A stretch of DNA of 64,000 bases from Shewanella sp. MR-4 (GCF_000014685.1 NC_008321.1:248001-312000); one strand, 5' to 3'. Numbered from the stretch's first letter, positions 48,526-57,324 are shown. Made by a program: numbers and translations. Notes: generated from the sequence alone by a model not told the origin.

Positions 48526-48544
48526 CGTAAAGCGAGATAAAAAT

Positions 48545-48796
48545 ATGATTAATGTGTTGTTTTTTGCCCAAGTTCGTGAGCTTTTAGGAACTGCCCAACT
48601 GAGTGTTGAAGCGAGCGAGCAGACACAAACCGCAGAAGGATTACGCGCAACACTCGCGGCCACCGACGATAAATGGGCCAAAGTGTTAGCCTCGGACAAA
48701 TTGCTGGTGGCGGTGAATCAAACCATCAGCCAATGGGATACCCGAGTGAGCGATGGTGATGAAGTCGCCTTCTTCCCGCCTGTGACTGGAGGTTGA
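48545..48796 (+). CDS. moaD: Molybdopterin synthase small subunit MoaD
   Basis: The 83-residue ubiquitin-fold sulfur carrier starts MINVLFFAQVRELLG and ends FFPPVTGG. The C-terminal Gly-Gly is thiocarboxylated and donates sulfur to precursor Z. The open frame runs further upstream into moaC, but family alignment from memory fixes the start at 48545. moaE begins one base after its stop region. Confidence 0.94.
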   Translation: MINVLFFAQVRELLGTAQLSVEASEQTQTAEGLRATLAATDDKWAKVLASDKLLVAVNQTISQWDTRVSDGDEVAFFPPVTGG

Positions 48797-48797
48797 T

Positions 48798-49265
48798 ATG
48801 CGCTTACTGCCAAATGTGCGGGTTCAAACCGTCGATTTTAATGTGGCCGACGAGTACCACCAATTAGCCCAAGACAATAGCGATGGCGCCGTTGTGACTT
48901 TTGTTGGCAAAGTGCGCGACTTTAACGACGGTTCAGTGGTGACGGACCTGACCTTAGAACACTATCCCGGTATGACGGAGCGTGTGCTCGAGCAAATCGT
49001 GGCCGAGGCGCGTGAGCGTTGGCCACTCAATAAAGTTACGGTTATCCACCGTGTGGGCACTATGGCGCTGGGTGAGCAAATTGTGTTTATCGGCGTCACC
49101 AGTGCCCATCGCAAGGCGGCCTTTGCTGCCTGCGAATTCTTAATCGACTTTTTGAAAACCAAAGCCCCTTTCTGGAAATTAGAAGCCGGGGACAAGGGCA
49201 AGAATTGGGTCGAAGCCAAGGACGCCGATGAGCAAGCGGCGAAATTGTGGCAACACAAAGACTAA
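48798..49265 (+). CDS. moaE: Molybdopterin synthase catalytic subunit MoaE
   Basis: The 155-residue large subunit of molybdopterin synthase has the sequence TFVGKVRDFN near residue 35, LEHYPGMTE and the catalytic lysine region FLKTKAPFWKLEAGDKG. Ribosome site GGAGG overlaps the moaD end. The two subunits form the heterotetramer that inserts the dithiolene sulfurs. Confidence 0.96.
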   Translation: MRLLPNVRVQTVDFNVADEYHQLAQDNSDGAVVTFVGKVRDFNDGSVVTDLTLEHYPGMTERVLEQIVAEARERWPLNKVTVIHRVGTMALGEQIVFIGVTSAHRKAAFAACEFLIDFLKTKAPFWKLEAGDKGKNWVEAKDADEQAAKLWQHKD

Positions 49266-49307
49266 CGTAAGACTGAGTCAGTCGTAGGCGAGAGTGAGGG
49301 TGAGTTT

Positions 49308-50111
49308 ATGCACAGTGTGACAGGGTTAGGCAAAATCTGGAGTTTAGTATTTGCTCTCGGCTTGTCGTGCTGTGTCGCTGTGATGCCTGCCGTTAGCCGC
49401 GCCGAGACTGTGCCAGCGATTGCGGCCGCCGCCAATATCAAGTTTGCCCTAGATGATATTGTTAAAAACTTCAGCGCCGAAACCGGGCTTAAGGTGCGAG
49501 TCTCCTACGGCTCGTCGGGGAATTTTGTCGCGCAAATTCAACATGGTGCGCCGTTTGAACTCTTGCTCAGCGCCGATGAGCGTTATATCCATGAGCTGCA
49601 GAAAGCAGGCTTTACTCGCGATGCTGGCGTGCAATACGCGGTCGGTCGCCTAGCCTTAGTGGCCCCAAATAAGTCACCCTTAACCTTAGATGCCGAGCTG
49701 AACGGAGTAAAAAGCTTGCTCGCCGCGGATAAGTTGGAGCGCTTTGCGATTGCTAACCCTGAACATGCGCCCTATGGGGAGCGCGCCCGCGAACTCCTAC
49801 AAAAATTAGGCTTGTGGGATGGCCTACAAACTAAGTTAATCTTGGGCGAAAATGCCTCCCAAGCGGCGCAATTTGCCGTGAGTGGCTCCACTCAAGGCGG
49901 GATTATTCCGTTATCCCTTGCCTTAGCGCCACAGTTTAAGGCCTTAGGTCAGGCGATTGCCTTGCCCGAAGAATTGCATGGGCCACTCAATCAACGCATG
50001 GCCTTGATGCCAAAAGCGGGAGCAACCGCAGAGCGTTTTTATCAATATCTTCAATCTGATGCCGCCAGAGCCGTATTCCTGCAATACGGATTTGGTCTAC
50101 CCGCTCAGTAA
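49308..50111 (+). CDS. modA: Molybdate-binding periplasmic protein ModA
   Basis: The 267-residue ABC-transporter binding protein has a signal peptide (cut near VSRAETVPA) and a type-II solute-binding fold. The anion-site motifs are AAAANIKFALDDI and YGSSGNF near residues 40-75. An AQFAVSG/TQGGIIPLS region follows near 190-200. It starts 42 bases after moaE, so the molybdate transporter is probably co-transcribed with the cofactor genes. Confidence 0.94.
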   Translation: MHSVTGLGKIWSLVFALGLSCCVAVMPAVSRAETVPAIAAAANIKFALDDIVKNFSAETGLKVRVSYGSSGNFVAQIQHGAPFELLLSADERYIHELQKAGFTRDAGVQYAVGRLALVAPNKSPLTLDAELNGVKSLLAADKLERFAIANPEHAPYGERARELLQKLGLWDGLQTKLILGENASQAAQFAVSGSTQGGIIPLSLALAPQFKALGQAIALPEELHGPLNQRMALMPKAGATAERFYQYLQSDAARAVFLQYGFGLPAQ

Positions 50112-50119
50112 GGCCTTAA

Positions 50120-50800
50120 ATGGATTGGCAGGCACTCTGGTTATCGGTCAAGCTCAGTAGCATCACGGTATTGGTGCTGATCCCGCTGGCGATTCTGGCG
50201 GGCCGAGCCTTAGCCTACCGTCAGTTTGTGGGTAAGTCCTGGGTTGAAGCCTTAATCATGGTGCCCTTAGTCTTACCGCCGACTGTGATCGGGTATTACT
50301 TGCTGGTGGGGCTAGGGAGTCAAAGCTGGTTAGGGCAATGGTTAGAGCGTCTAACTGGGCAGCAGTTAGTGTTTCATTTCTCGGGGTTAGTGCTGGCGTC
50401 CGTGCTGGTGAATATTCCCTTTGCGCTGCAACCGATACAACGCGCCTTTGAAGCTGTTCCTCATGATGTGCGCGATGCTGCAGCCTGTTGCGGCATGAGC
50501 AAACTTAAGATTCTGCTGAAAATTGAATTGCCTATGGTGTGGCCTGGGGTGCTGACCGCCTTAGTGCTGTGCTTCTCCCATGTACTCGGTGAGTTTGGGG
50601 TCGTGTTGATGATGGGCGGGAATATTGCCGGCGAGACCAAGACTATCTCGATTTCCATCTACGACAGTGTTCAGGCCTTTGATTTTGGTGCTGCAGGAAC
50701 TATGTCTCTGGTATTGCTGTTATTCGCGATTACCGCATTGGCGCTCACCACCAGTTTATCGCGGCGTTTAGGAGGTCAGCGTGGCGCAAATCATCGCTGA
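50120..50800 (+). CDS. modB: Molybdate ABC transporter permease ModB
   Basis: The 226-residue inner-membrane permease has five predicted helices. It carries the ABC-permease EAA loop DVRDAAACCGMSKLKILLKIELPMVWPG near residues 114-140 and the ModB segment LGEFGVVLMMGGNIAGETKT. It lies eight bases after modA, and its end overlaps modC by 20 bases. Confidence 0.95.
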   Translation: MDWQALWLSVKLSSITVLVLIPLAILAGRALAYRQFVGKSWVEALIMVPLVLPPTVIGYYLLVGLGSQSWLGQWLERLTGQQLVFHFSGLVLASVLVNIPFALQPIQRAFEAVPHDVRDAAACCGMSKLKILLKIELPMVWPGVLTALVLCFSHVLGEFGVVLMMGGNIAGETKTISISIYDSVQAFDFGAAGTMSLVLLLFAITALALTTSLSRRLGGQRGANHR

Positions 50801-51884
50801 TCTGCACTGCCAGATCCAAAACCATAAACACATAAAACTGAGCGCCGAATTTAGCTGCAAGGCGGGTGAGGTGCTGGCTGTCGTCGGGCCTTCTGGCGGC
50901 GGTAAGACAACGCTACTGCGGATGATCGCAGGACTAAATCATCCCGATGCGGGCAGAATTGTGTTTGGTGAGACGCCATGGTTCGACAACAAGAGTCGCA
51001 CCGCGCTAACGCCGCAGCAGCGTCATATCGGCTATATGCCACAGCATTTTGGGCTATTTCCTAATCTTACCACGCTCGAAAACGTCGTAGCCGGACTCGA
51101 CCATATTCCCAAATCGGAGCGAATAGCCAGAGCGAAGGACTGGTTAGAGCGGGTCAATCTCCATGGGCTGCCCGATAGGCTGCCTATGCATCTCTCTGGT
51201 GGTCAGCGTCAACGGGTTGCGCTTGCCCGAGCCCTTGCCCGTGAACCGTCGGTGTTGTTGCTCGATGAGCCATTCTCGGCGGTGGACAGAGAAACCCGCG
51301 AACGTTTATACCTCGAGCTTGCCCGCCTAAAAGAGCAGCTGCTTTGCCCCGTGATTATGGTGACCCACGATTTAAATGAAGCGCTGTTGCTGGCCGATTC
51401 GATGATCTTGATTAGCCAAGGTCAGATGTTGCAGCAGGGCGCGCCGTTTGAGGTGTTATCGCGGCCACGTAACGAGGCCGTTGCGCGGCAGATGGGGATA
51501 AGGAATATTTTCGATGGCGAAGTGGTGTTTCAAGACCGCACTAAGGACATCACTTGGCTGAAGTTTGGCGAGCAACTGATTGCCAGTGATTTTGGTAAAG
51601 ACCGCAGCGTGGGCAGTAAAGTGCGTTGGGTGATCGCCAATCAAGGTATTCGATTTAACGCTATCACGAATGGGCGTTTATGCCGTAGTTTTAATAAGTT
51701 AGATATCACCATCGACTCCTTACTGGTGATGGGCGAGTCGGTGCGCGTCGTCTGTTATGTCACGGGGACTAAGCTACAGCTTAATACGGAAGTGTCGCTC
51801 CACCTCGTGCAAAAGCTTGGCTTAATCAAGGGCATGCAAACCACGGTTGCGCTCAAGTCTGAGCAAATTCATATTTTAGAATAG
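50781..51884 (+). CDS. modC: Molybdate ABC transporter ATPase ModC
   Basis: The 367-residue protein has an ABC ATPase domain (Walker A GPSGGGKTT near residue 37, Q loop QHFGLFPNL, signature LSGGQRQRVALARAL, Walker B VLLLDEPFSAVD, switch histidine VTHD). A C-terminal regulatory TOBE/MOP-like domain follows (about 290-365). The start is GTG with GGAGG five bases upstream, inside the modB end. Last gene of the moa-mod cluster. Confidence 0.95.
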   Translation: MAQIIADLHCQIQNHKHIKLSAEFSCKAGEVLAVVGPSGGGKTTLLRMIAGLNHPDAGRIVFGETPWFDNKSRTALTPQQRHIGYMPQHFGLFPNLTTLENVVAGLDHIPKSERIARAKDWLERVNLHGLPDRLPMHLSGGQRQRVALARALAREPSVLLLDEPFSAVDRETRERLYLELARLKEQLLCPVIMVTHDLNEALLLADSMILISQGQMLQQGAPFEVLSRPRNEAVARQMGIRNIFDGEVVFQDRTKDITWLKFGEQLIASDFGKDRSVGSKVRWVIANQGIRFNAITNGRLCRSFNKLDITIDSLLVMGESVRVVCYVTGTKLQLNTEVSLHLVQKLGLIKGMQTTVALKSEQIHILE

Positions 51885-52048
51885 GTTAAAGACGCTTTTT
51901 TACCTAGTAATCCTATCCAAAAAGTTCCTTCCAGCAGCATGCCAAATAATATGAATGTAATTGCACTGGTAGCATTGCCATAGGCGTAAGCGCTTAATGC
52001 TGCTATCAGTAGCAAGCTTAAGCTAATCCAGCGTGTAATTGGTTTCAT
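51869..52048 (-). CDS. Small two-helix membrane protein
   Basis: The 59-residue product starts MKPITRWISLSLLLIAAL and has two membrane helices (ISLSLLLIAALSAYAYG and ITFILFGMLLEGTFWIGLLG), with a basic tail. ATG 52048 has GGAG five bases upstream; a GTG at 52054 is in frame. The last 16 bases overlap the end of modC on the other strand. Hydrophobic periodicity and the ribosome site support coding. No family recognised. Confidence 0.55.
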   Translation of the reverse strand: MKPITRWISLSLLLIAALSAYAYGNATSAITFILFGMLLEGTFWIGLLGKKASLTYSKI

Positions 52049-52054
52049 ATGCAC

Positions 52055-52457
52055 TCCGATTCAAATGACCTTTTAGTTGACTCTAGAACAACTGGATTGC
52101 ATTGCCAATCGTACTTTTTGACGACACAGATGCGCTAAAATACCTGCTGAAATTCAATTAGTGTGATTTTAAATGGCTAAATGATGGTTTATTACGGTAA
52201 ATGTCATGCTGCAAAATCCCTAGATGATCAAAGCTTAATCTTGTTTCCATCGGTGTTTCAGTCGCTATTAGGTAAACTCAATACATTCGTCAGTGTTTGC
52301 CGAGCCTGAACAAAGTGGATTGAGCAATCCACAGGGGTGATGAATTAGGCGCTATCATGGGCAAACAGGGATAAAAACGATGGGGTCTTGGCACGCCATC
52401 GACATCTAACTGATTGTCTCATAAGATACAAACTTAGCCGATTTTTATGGAGGAGCC
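52055..52457. other. Intergenic region
   Basis: A 403-base divergent gap. It holds one small inverted repeat, TGGATTG-AG-CAATCCA (52316-52331), which could be an operator for the following PepSY-regulator-kinase genes. No gene or clear promoter is seen. Confidence 0.45.
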
Positions 52458-52979
52458 ATGAGACTATGGTTGCTAGGATTCATGTTGGTATCTGGGATTG
52501 CCACCGCAGCCCAGAGCATGTATTCGATGCTTTCGAGTGGTGAGTATCAGCCGCCGTTAAGCGTGATGCAGCAAATTGAGAAGGATTTTCCTGGTGTTAT
52601 CGCCGAGTTTGACATGGAAATGCAGGAAGGCGAATTGGTCTACCAGTTTGAGTTGATTAATCCGCTGGCGAATGCGATTACCCGTTTCGAATATCGGGCC
52701 AGAGATGGTAAGTTATTGAAACAAAAAGCGGGTAAAGTCACTGCCGACGATGTTGGCGAAGTGGAAGCCGCGCGCCTTATCAGCACTAAGCATCAAACTT
52801 TCTCCGGCATCATTGCGATGGCGACTAAGGACCATAAGGCCTTTTTGACCGACGCAAAGTTAGATCATGACTTAGGTATCAGTTACTTAGAGTTAAAGTT
52901 GCTGGACGATACTGGCAAGTATAAATTGGCATTCGATATTGAAAATTTACGGCAACTACCTTTACTTAAGTGGGATTAG
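52458..52979 (+). CDS. PepSY-domain periplasmic protein
   Basis: The 173-residue protein has a signal peptide (MRLWLLGFMLVSGIATAAQS). A PepSY unit follows (LSVMQQIEKDFPGVIAEFDMEMQEG, then YQFELINPLANAITRFEYRARDGKLL), and a second, divergent repeat may cover the rest (VGEVEAARLISTKHQ to YLELKLLDDTGKYKLAFDIENL). Ribosome site GGAGG is clear. It is the first gene of a PepSY-regulator-kinase set, like 11406-13692 but with opposite gene order. It probably modulates the downstream kinase (inference). Confidence 0.8.
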   Translation: MRLWLLGFMLVSGIATAAQSMYSMLSSGEYQPPLSVMQQIEKDFPGVIAEFDMEMQEGELVYQFELINPLANAITRFEYRARDGKLLKQKAGKVTADDVGEVEAARLISTKHQTFSGIIAMATKDHKAFLTDAKLDHDLGISYLELKLLDDTGKYKLAFDIENLRQLPLLKWD

Positions 52980-53027
52980 CACACTAAGTATTACCGCTAA
53001 GTGAAGACAGGGGAGCGCAGCATACAG

Positions 53028-53705
53028 ATGAAAATACTTTTAGTTGAAGATGATGCGACAACGATCGATTACATCGTTAAAGGATTTCTTGAGCAGGGGC
53101 ATAATATTGAGACCGCCAGCGATGGTCATCAAGGCCTGCTGCAAGCCACGAGTGGTCAGTACGACCTCTTGATTCTCGACCGCATGTTGCCCCAACTCGA
53201 TGGTTTGAAACTGCTAGCCGCCCTCAGAGCCACGGGCAATCAAACCCCAGTGCTTATCCTGTCGGCGCTGGCCCATGTGGATGAAAGGGTGAAAGGCCTG
53301 CGTGCGGGCGGCGATGATTATATGACTAAGCCCTTTGCCTTTTCGGAGCTGCTCGTACGTGCCGAAAAGTTGATGCAACGGGGTCAATCCGTCCCTATTA
53401 CCACAGATTTAGTGGTCGGCGGCTTAAAAATGGAGCTGCTCACCCGCAATGTGACCTTAGATGGTCACGATTTAATGCTGCAACCCAAAGAATTCCAACT
53501 GCTTAAGTATCTGATGGAACACGCCAATCAGGTTATTAGCCGCACGCTACTATTCGAAGCTGTGTGGGATTATCACTTCGATCCCCGTACTAATGTGATC
53601 GACGTGCATATCGCCAAGTTACGCCGCAAGTTTGAAGAGTTAGGCCACGGTGAATTGATTGAAACCGTAAGGGGAGCGGGTTATCGCTTACGCCAAAGGC
53701 ATTAA
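53028..53705 (+). CDS. OmpR-family response regulator
   Basis: The 225-residue protein has a receiver domain (MKILLVEDDATTIDYI; phospho-acceptor D51 in LILDRMLPQLDG; lysine in TKPF) and a winged-helix domain (LMLQPKEFQLLKYLM to VRGAGYRLRQRH). CusR/CopR-like features are the RKFEELGHGELIETVRGAGY-type end (key word ETVRGAGYRL). The ATG at 53028 is the family start; an earlier in-frame GTG adds nine unlikely residues. It overlaps or directly abuts the kinase gene. Confidence 0.92.
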   Translation: MKILLVEDDATTIDYIVKGFLEQGHNIETASDGHQGLLQATSGQYDLLILDRMLPQLDGLKLLAALRATGNQTPVLILSALAHVDERVKGLRAGGDDYMTKPFAFSELLVRAEKLMQRGQSVPITTDLVVGGLKMELLTRNVTLDGHDLMLQPKEFQLLKYLMEHANQVISRTLLFEAVWDYHFDPRTNVIDVHIAKLRRKFEELGHGELIETVRGAGYRLRQRH

Positions 53706-53754
53706 GCCTTACCAAAGCAGCGCCTGGCGCATCACTATTATCTTCTCGACCTTA

Positions 53755-55011
53755 GTGACTGTGATCATAGGCGCTTTGCTGTTTGCCCTTTATCGGCAAC
53801 TGATTATCGAACAGCAGTACCAAGTGACTCAGTATCTCGAGTCAGAAACCCAACGTTATCAGCAGCTTGCTCTTACTGTCGACCGTCGTAGTTTTGCGGC
53901 GCAAATCCGTGCCGCCGATCCGCAGACGGCGCTCATCGCTTGGCGTAACAGTTATGACATGGTTGGTGCCTTAAGCTTTATGCCCGAAGGCATGCCCATG
54001 CTGCCGCAAACTCGGGATTTCCCGATTTTAACTGGCGGCCCTGATAAGCTGCATATCCTTACCGGCGGCCTAGTGATGACCCGCTATGGCCCTGTGCTCA
54101 TTGCCACCCGTACCGATAACTTAGCCACCTTGATCGATAAGTTTATCAGTGCGGCGGCCACGGCCGTGATGCTGACTATTGTACTCACTTTGGCACTGGG
54201 CTATTTGTTTTCTAAGGCGATTTTGCGCCGCTTAGTGCAGTACAACCGCTTGAGTGAGCAAATTGAGCGGGGGCATTACGATACGCGTCTGCCGCTCAGT
54301 TGGCGTCAGGACGAGTTCGATATGCTGGCGCTGCAGTTTAATAACGTGCTGGATATTCTTGAGAATAACCTGATGGCGGTGCGCGGGGTGACTGACAATA
54401 TTGCCCACGATTTGCGTACGCCCCTATCCCATATTCGCATCGGTCTTGAGGAGTTAGCGGCCAAATCCCCCGATGAAATCAGCGAAGGTTGCGCTATTTT
54501 GACCGAAGAGCTCGACCACTGCCTTGCGACCTTCGATGCCATGCTCTCGCTGACACGCATCGAGGAAGGGCAGCAAACCTTAGATCTGCAGGAGCTGAGC
54601 TTGGCGCAGCTATGTACCGATCTGCTGGATATGGCCGACGCGGTCGCCGAATCGAATGAGCAAACTTTGAGCCTGTCGCTTCTATCTGATCATAAAGTTT
54701 ATGGCGATAAATATTTGTTGTTCCAGGCTTTATATAATCTGGTCGACAATGCGATGAAGTACTCAGGTCAAGGCGCTCGCATCGATATTATTCAATCCGG
54801 CGCCCAAATTAAGATTTGCGATAACGGCCCAGGGATCCCCGATGACAGCAAAGAAAGGGTGTTTGAGCGTCTAGTGCGTCTCGACCCAAGCCGACATTTG
54901 CAGGGCACGGGTTTAGGATTATCTATGGTCAAAGCGATCATGTCGCGGCACAATGCGCAAATTACTCTTTCGGATAATCATCCAGGCCTAGTGGTGACCA
55001 TTCAGTTTTAG
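53755..55011 (+). CDS. Sensor histidine kinase (N-terminus uncertain)
   Basis: The kinase has a periplasmic domain (about 20-125 from this start), helix 2, a HAMP domain and an unusual H box DNIAHDLRTPLSHIRIGLEEL. The ATPase motifs are LVDNAMKYSGQG, DNGPGIP and GTGLGLSMVKAI. The only canonical start is GTG 53755, but it would cut the first membrane helix. The frame is open back to 53671, and the residues from 53701 (ATT, overlapping the regulator's TAA stop) read IKPYQSSAWRITIIFSTLVT, a fitting cytoplasmic end plus helix. The true start is therefore probably upstream at a non-standard codon. Confidence 0.9.
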   Translation: MTVIIGALLFALYRQLIIEQQYQVTQYLESETQRYQQLALTVDRRSFAAQIRAADPQTALIAWRNSYDMVGALSFMPEGMPMLPQTRDFPILTGGPDKLHILTGGLVMTRYGPVLIATRTDNLATLIDKFISAAATAVMLTIVLTLALGYLFSKAILRRLVQYNRLSEQIERGHYDTRLPLSWRQDEFDMLALQFNNVLDILENNLMAVRGVTDNIAHDLRTPLSHIRIGLEELAAKSPDEISEGCAILTEELDHCLATFDAMLSLTRIEEGQQTLDLQELSLAQLCTDLLDMADAVAESNEQTLSLSLLSDHKVYGDKYLLFQALYNLVDNAMKYSGQGARIDIIQSGAQIKICDNGPGIPDDSKERVFERLVRLDPSRHLQGTGLGLSMVKAIMSRHNAQITLSDNHPGLVVTIQF

Positions 55012-55043
55012 GCCTATATCCGCGTGACAGTGTTGAGAACCCC

Positions 55044-55730
55044 ATGTACCGAATCATAGCCGATGAGGCTGATTTTCTTGTTATTTCTAAATCGCCGAAT
55101 GTGCATTTTCACAGTCAAGATGGCACTGCGGGTGTTGTTGCGCAGCTGGAGCAGGATTTAGGGATAAAACTCTTTGCCGTGCATCGGCTCGATACGCCGA
55201 CCTCAGGGCTATTACTGTTAGCCAAACATCCAGCGGCTGCGCGGCAGTTGACTGAGCTTTTTCGCGCCCATCGAGTGCAGAAATATTATCTTGCGCTCGC
55301 CAAAGGCAAGCCGAAGAAGAAGCAAGGCTGGGTGATTGGCGATATGGCTAAATCCCGCCGTAGCATGTTTAAGTTGCTGCGAACCAAAGAAAATCCCGCG
55401 ATAACCCAATTCTTCTCCACCAGTGTTGGTGATGGACTCAGGCTTTATTTACTCAAACCCCACTCGGGTAAAACGCATCAGTTGCGTGTCGCCCTCGCTA
55501 GCCTTGGCGTGCCGATTTTGGGCGATGCCCTCTATGGCTCTGATATGGCCGATCGTTGTTATCTGCATGCCTATTGCCTGCATTTTCGTTATCAGCATGA
55601 GGATGGCCGCTGGCAGGATTATGCGTATCGCGATATGCCAGAGCAGGGCGAGGTCTTTTCAACACCAGCCGTAGTTGAGACACTCAAGCTTTGGCAAGCC
55701 CCCGAGTCATTAGACTGGCCCGAGCGTTAG
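55044..55730 (+). CDS. RluA-family pseudouridine synthase
   Basis: The 228-residue enzyme has the RluA catalytic motif HRLDTPTSGLLLLAK with the conserved aspartate near residue 50. It also has KYYLALAKG, HSGKTHQLRVALASLGVPILGDALYG-type sequence (key word KTHQLRV) and a late CYLHAYCLHF. It is a short form without an S4 domain, like the TIGR01621 group. The RNA target is unknown. The stop overlaps the end of the converging GGDEF gene by four bases. Confidence 0.9.
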   Translation: MYRIIADEADFLVISKSPNVHFHSQDGTAGVVAQLEQDLGIKLFAVHRLDTPTSGLLLLAKHPAAARQLTELFRAHRVQKYYLALAKGKPKKKQGWVIGDMAKSRRSMFKLLRTKENPAITQFFSTSVGDGLRLYLLKPHSGKTHQLRVALASLGVPILGDALYGSDMADRCYLHAYCLHFRYQHEDGRWQDYAYRDMPEQGEVFSTPAVVETLKLWQAPESLDWPER

Positions 55731-56902
55731 GCTTGTGGTGTTAGGGCTTGGCAGATCCTGTCTCGCCCCTCTGATTTAGCTTGATACATGGCATGGTCGG
55801 CTTCGATTAAGAGCTTGTCTGGCTCACAGCCTCGGTAAATGGTGGCGTAACCAATACTGGCATAGAGCTGGATCTCCTGCCCTTGGCATTGCAGTGGATT
55901 TTCCCTCAACACCCTATGTAACTTATCTGCGACGGTTCTGGCGGCGCGTGCGTTGGTGGCTGGCAGTAAGACTAAAAACTCTTCCCCTCCATGGCGGCAT
56001 AATACGTCATGTTCCCGCAGCACAGTGCTAAACAGTCTCGCCGCGGTGAGTAAGGCAAGATCGCCTATGGCGTGGCCGTATTGATCGTTGATTTGTTTGA
56101 AGTGATCGATATCGAGCAGTATCACACTATAGGGTTCATTATTTTTTTGCCAAAGTTGATGGATAGTCGCAAGCCGCTTCTGCATTGCGTGCCGATTCCA
56201 CAGGCCAGTGAGTTGGTCTCGCTCCGCTAATATTTTGATTTTGCTAACAAGGCGAGTCATGGCATTACCTATCATCACAATATTGATAACAAGGGTGAAG
56301 ACGACATAAAACCAAAGCATTGGTGTCGCCTCCTCTCGATAGATGGCGATAAAGGTATGGTCTTCGTTTGACGAAAACAGTGCGATGAAGAAACGGAAAG
56401 TGAAGATGATGACCATGGCGACTAATGGCAAGACCATAGCCGTCGCGACTTTGTTACTAACATCTCGACTGATTGCAGAGTAGTTATCCCGTGTGAGCAT
56501 CACAAAGGAGAGGGCGGCATTGGCAGAAAACAGCATGGCAAGCATTGGCTCTGAGTGGGATATCGGGGGAACCGTCAGCATTAATGCGGCGGTGATGCAG
56601 AGGATGGTCAGATCGAACTTGGTGCTGCGCTCTAAACGAAAAAGGTACTGGGTACCCCAACGTAACATAATAAATCCCAGCAAGATTAATATATCCGAGC
56701 AAAACCAATAGAGGTAACTATTTGATTCTGTTCGCTGAGTGTTGAGTATTATGCCAAGGAATACAAAGAGGTTTGCGAGGGAAAACCGCATACTGGCTAA
56801 GGTGGCGATTTTTAATGGTTGAGCGATCAAGCCCCATGCAATAGCCGCAGTACCTGTTAGCAGGCAGATAAACTTGATCAGTAAAAGGGCTTGAGGATCC
56901 AT
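55727..56902 (-). CDS. Membrane diguanylate cyclase
   Basis: The 391-residue protein has about seven hydrophobic segments in residues 5-230. A GGDEF domain follows with LLDIDHFKQINDQYGHAIGD, active site RHGGEEFLVLLP and an intact inhibitory site RxxD (REHD) five residues upstream. It should make cyclic di-GMP and be feedback-inhibited. The sensor part lacks a recognised domain. Monocistronic. Confidence 0.92.
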   Translation of the reverse strand: MDPQALLLIKFICLLTGTAAIAWGLIAQPLKIATLASMRFSLANLFVFLGIILNTQRTESNSYLYWFCSDILILLGFIMLRWGTQYLFRLERSTKFDLTILCITAALMLTVPPISHSEPMLAMLFSANAALSFVMLTRDNYSAISRDVSNKVATAMVLPLVAMVIIFTFRFFIALFSSNEDHTFIAIYREEATPMLWFYVVFTLVINIVMIGNAMTRLVSKIKILAERDQLTGLWNRHAMQKRLATIHQLWQKNNEPYSVILLDIDHFKQINDQYGHAIGDLALLTAARLFSTVLREHDVLCRHGGEEFLVLLPATNARAARTVADKLHRVLRENPLQCQGQEIQLYASIGYATIYRGCEPDKLLIEADHAMYQAKSEGRDRICQALTPQA

Positions 56903-57091
56903 GGTTAAGGTTCATTTTTTCCTTTAACTATAGATGGCTTTTTTGGTTTAGGTTGAAAAAGTCTGAAGATTAACCAAGGGTTGCCGGTATTTCTACTACT
57001 CAAATAAAGCAGTGGATTATGAAAAAGTTGCAAACAAGCACACTAACTGCGAAGTTAGCAGTTGATATAGGTCAATTAAGGACAGCCTGCT

Positions 57092-57259
57092 ATGGATACA
57101 AATAAATTACTCTTAGTCATCATTGCAATTCTATTACCTCCAGTCGCGGTATTTTTAAAGGCGGGTGCGGGCAAAGACTTATTAATCAACATAGTGTTGT
57201 GTTTATTTTTCTGGTTACCCGGCTTATTGCATGCACTCTGGGTGGTGACGAAGGATTAG
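57092..57259 (+). CDS. YqaE/Pmp3-family small membrane protein
   Basis: The 55-residue protein has two hydrophobic helices joined by a short charged loop: LLLVIIAILLPPVAVFLKAG, then LLINIVLCLFFWLPGLLHAL, ending WVVTKD. The ILLPPVAVFL and LFFWLPGLLHALW words are diagnostic of the YqaE/Pmp3/UPF0057 family, linked in other organisms to membrane potential and stress. A weak AAGGA site lies 10 bases upstream. A terminator follows. Confidence 0.87.
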   Translation: MDTNKLLLVIIAILLPPVAVFLKAGAGKDLLINIVLCLFFWLPGLLHALWVVTKD

Positions 57260-57271
57260 CGAATCCTCAAT

Positions 57272-57301
57272 AAAAAAGCGCAACCTAGGTTGCGCTTTTT
57301 T
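57272..57301. terminator. Bidirectional terminator, YqaE / TonB receptor
   Basis: AAAAAAGCGCAACC and GGTTGCGCTTTTTT form a perfect 14-bp inverted repeat with a TA centre, between converging genes. Confidence 0.92.
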
Positions 57302-57324
57302 ATGCAGAAAATCGGGCAGGTTAA

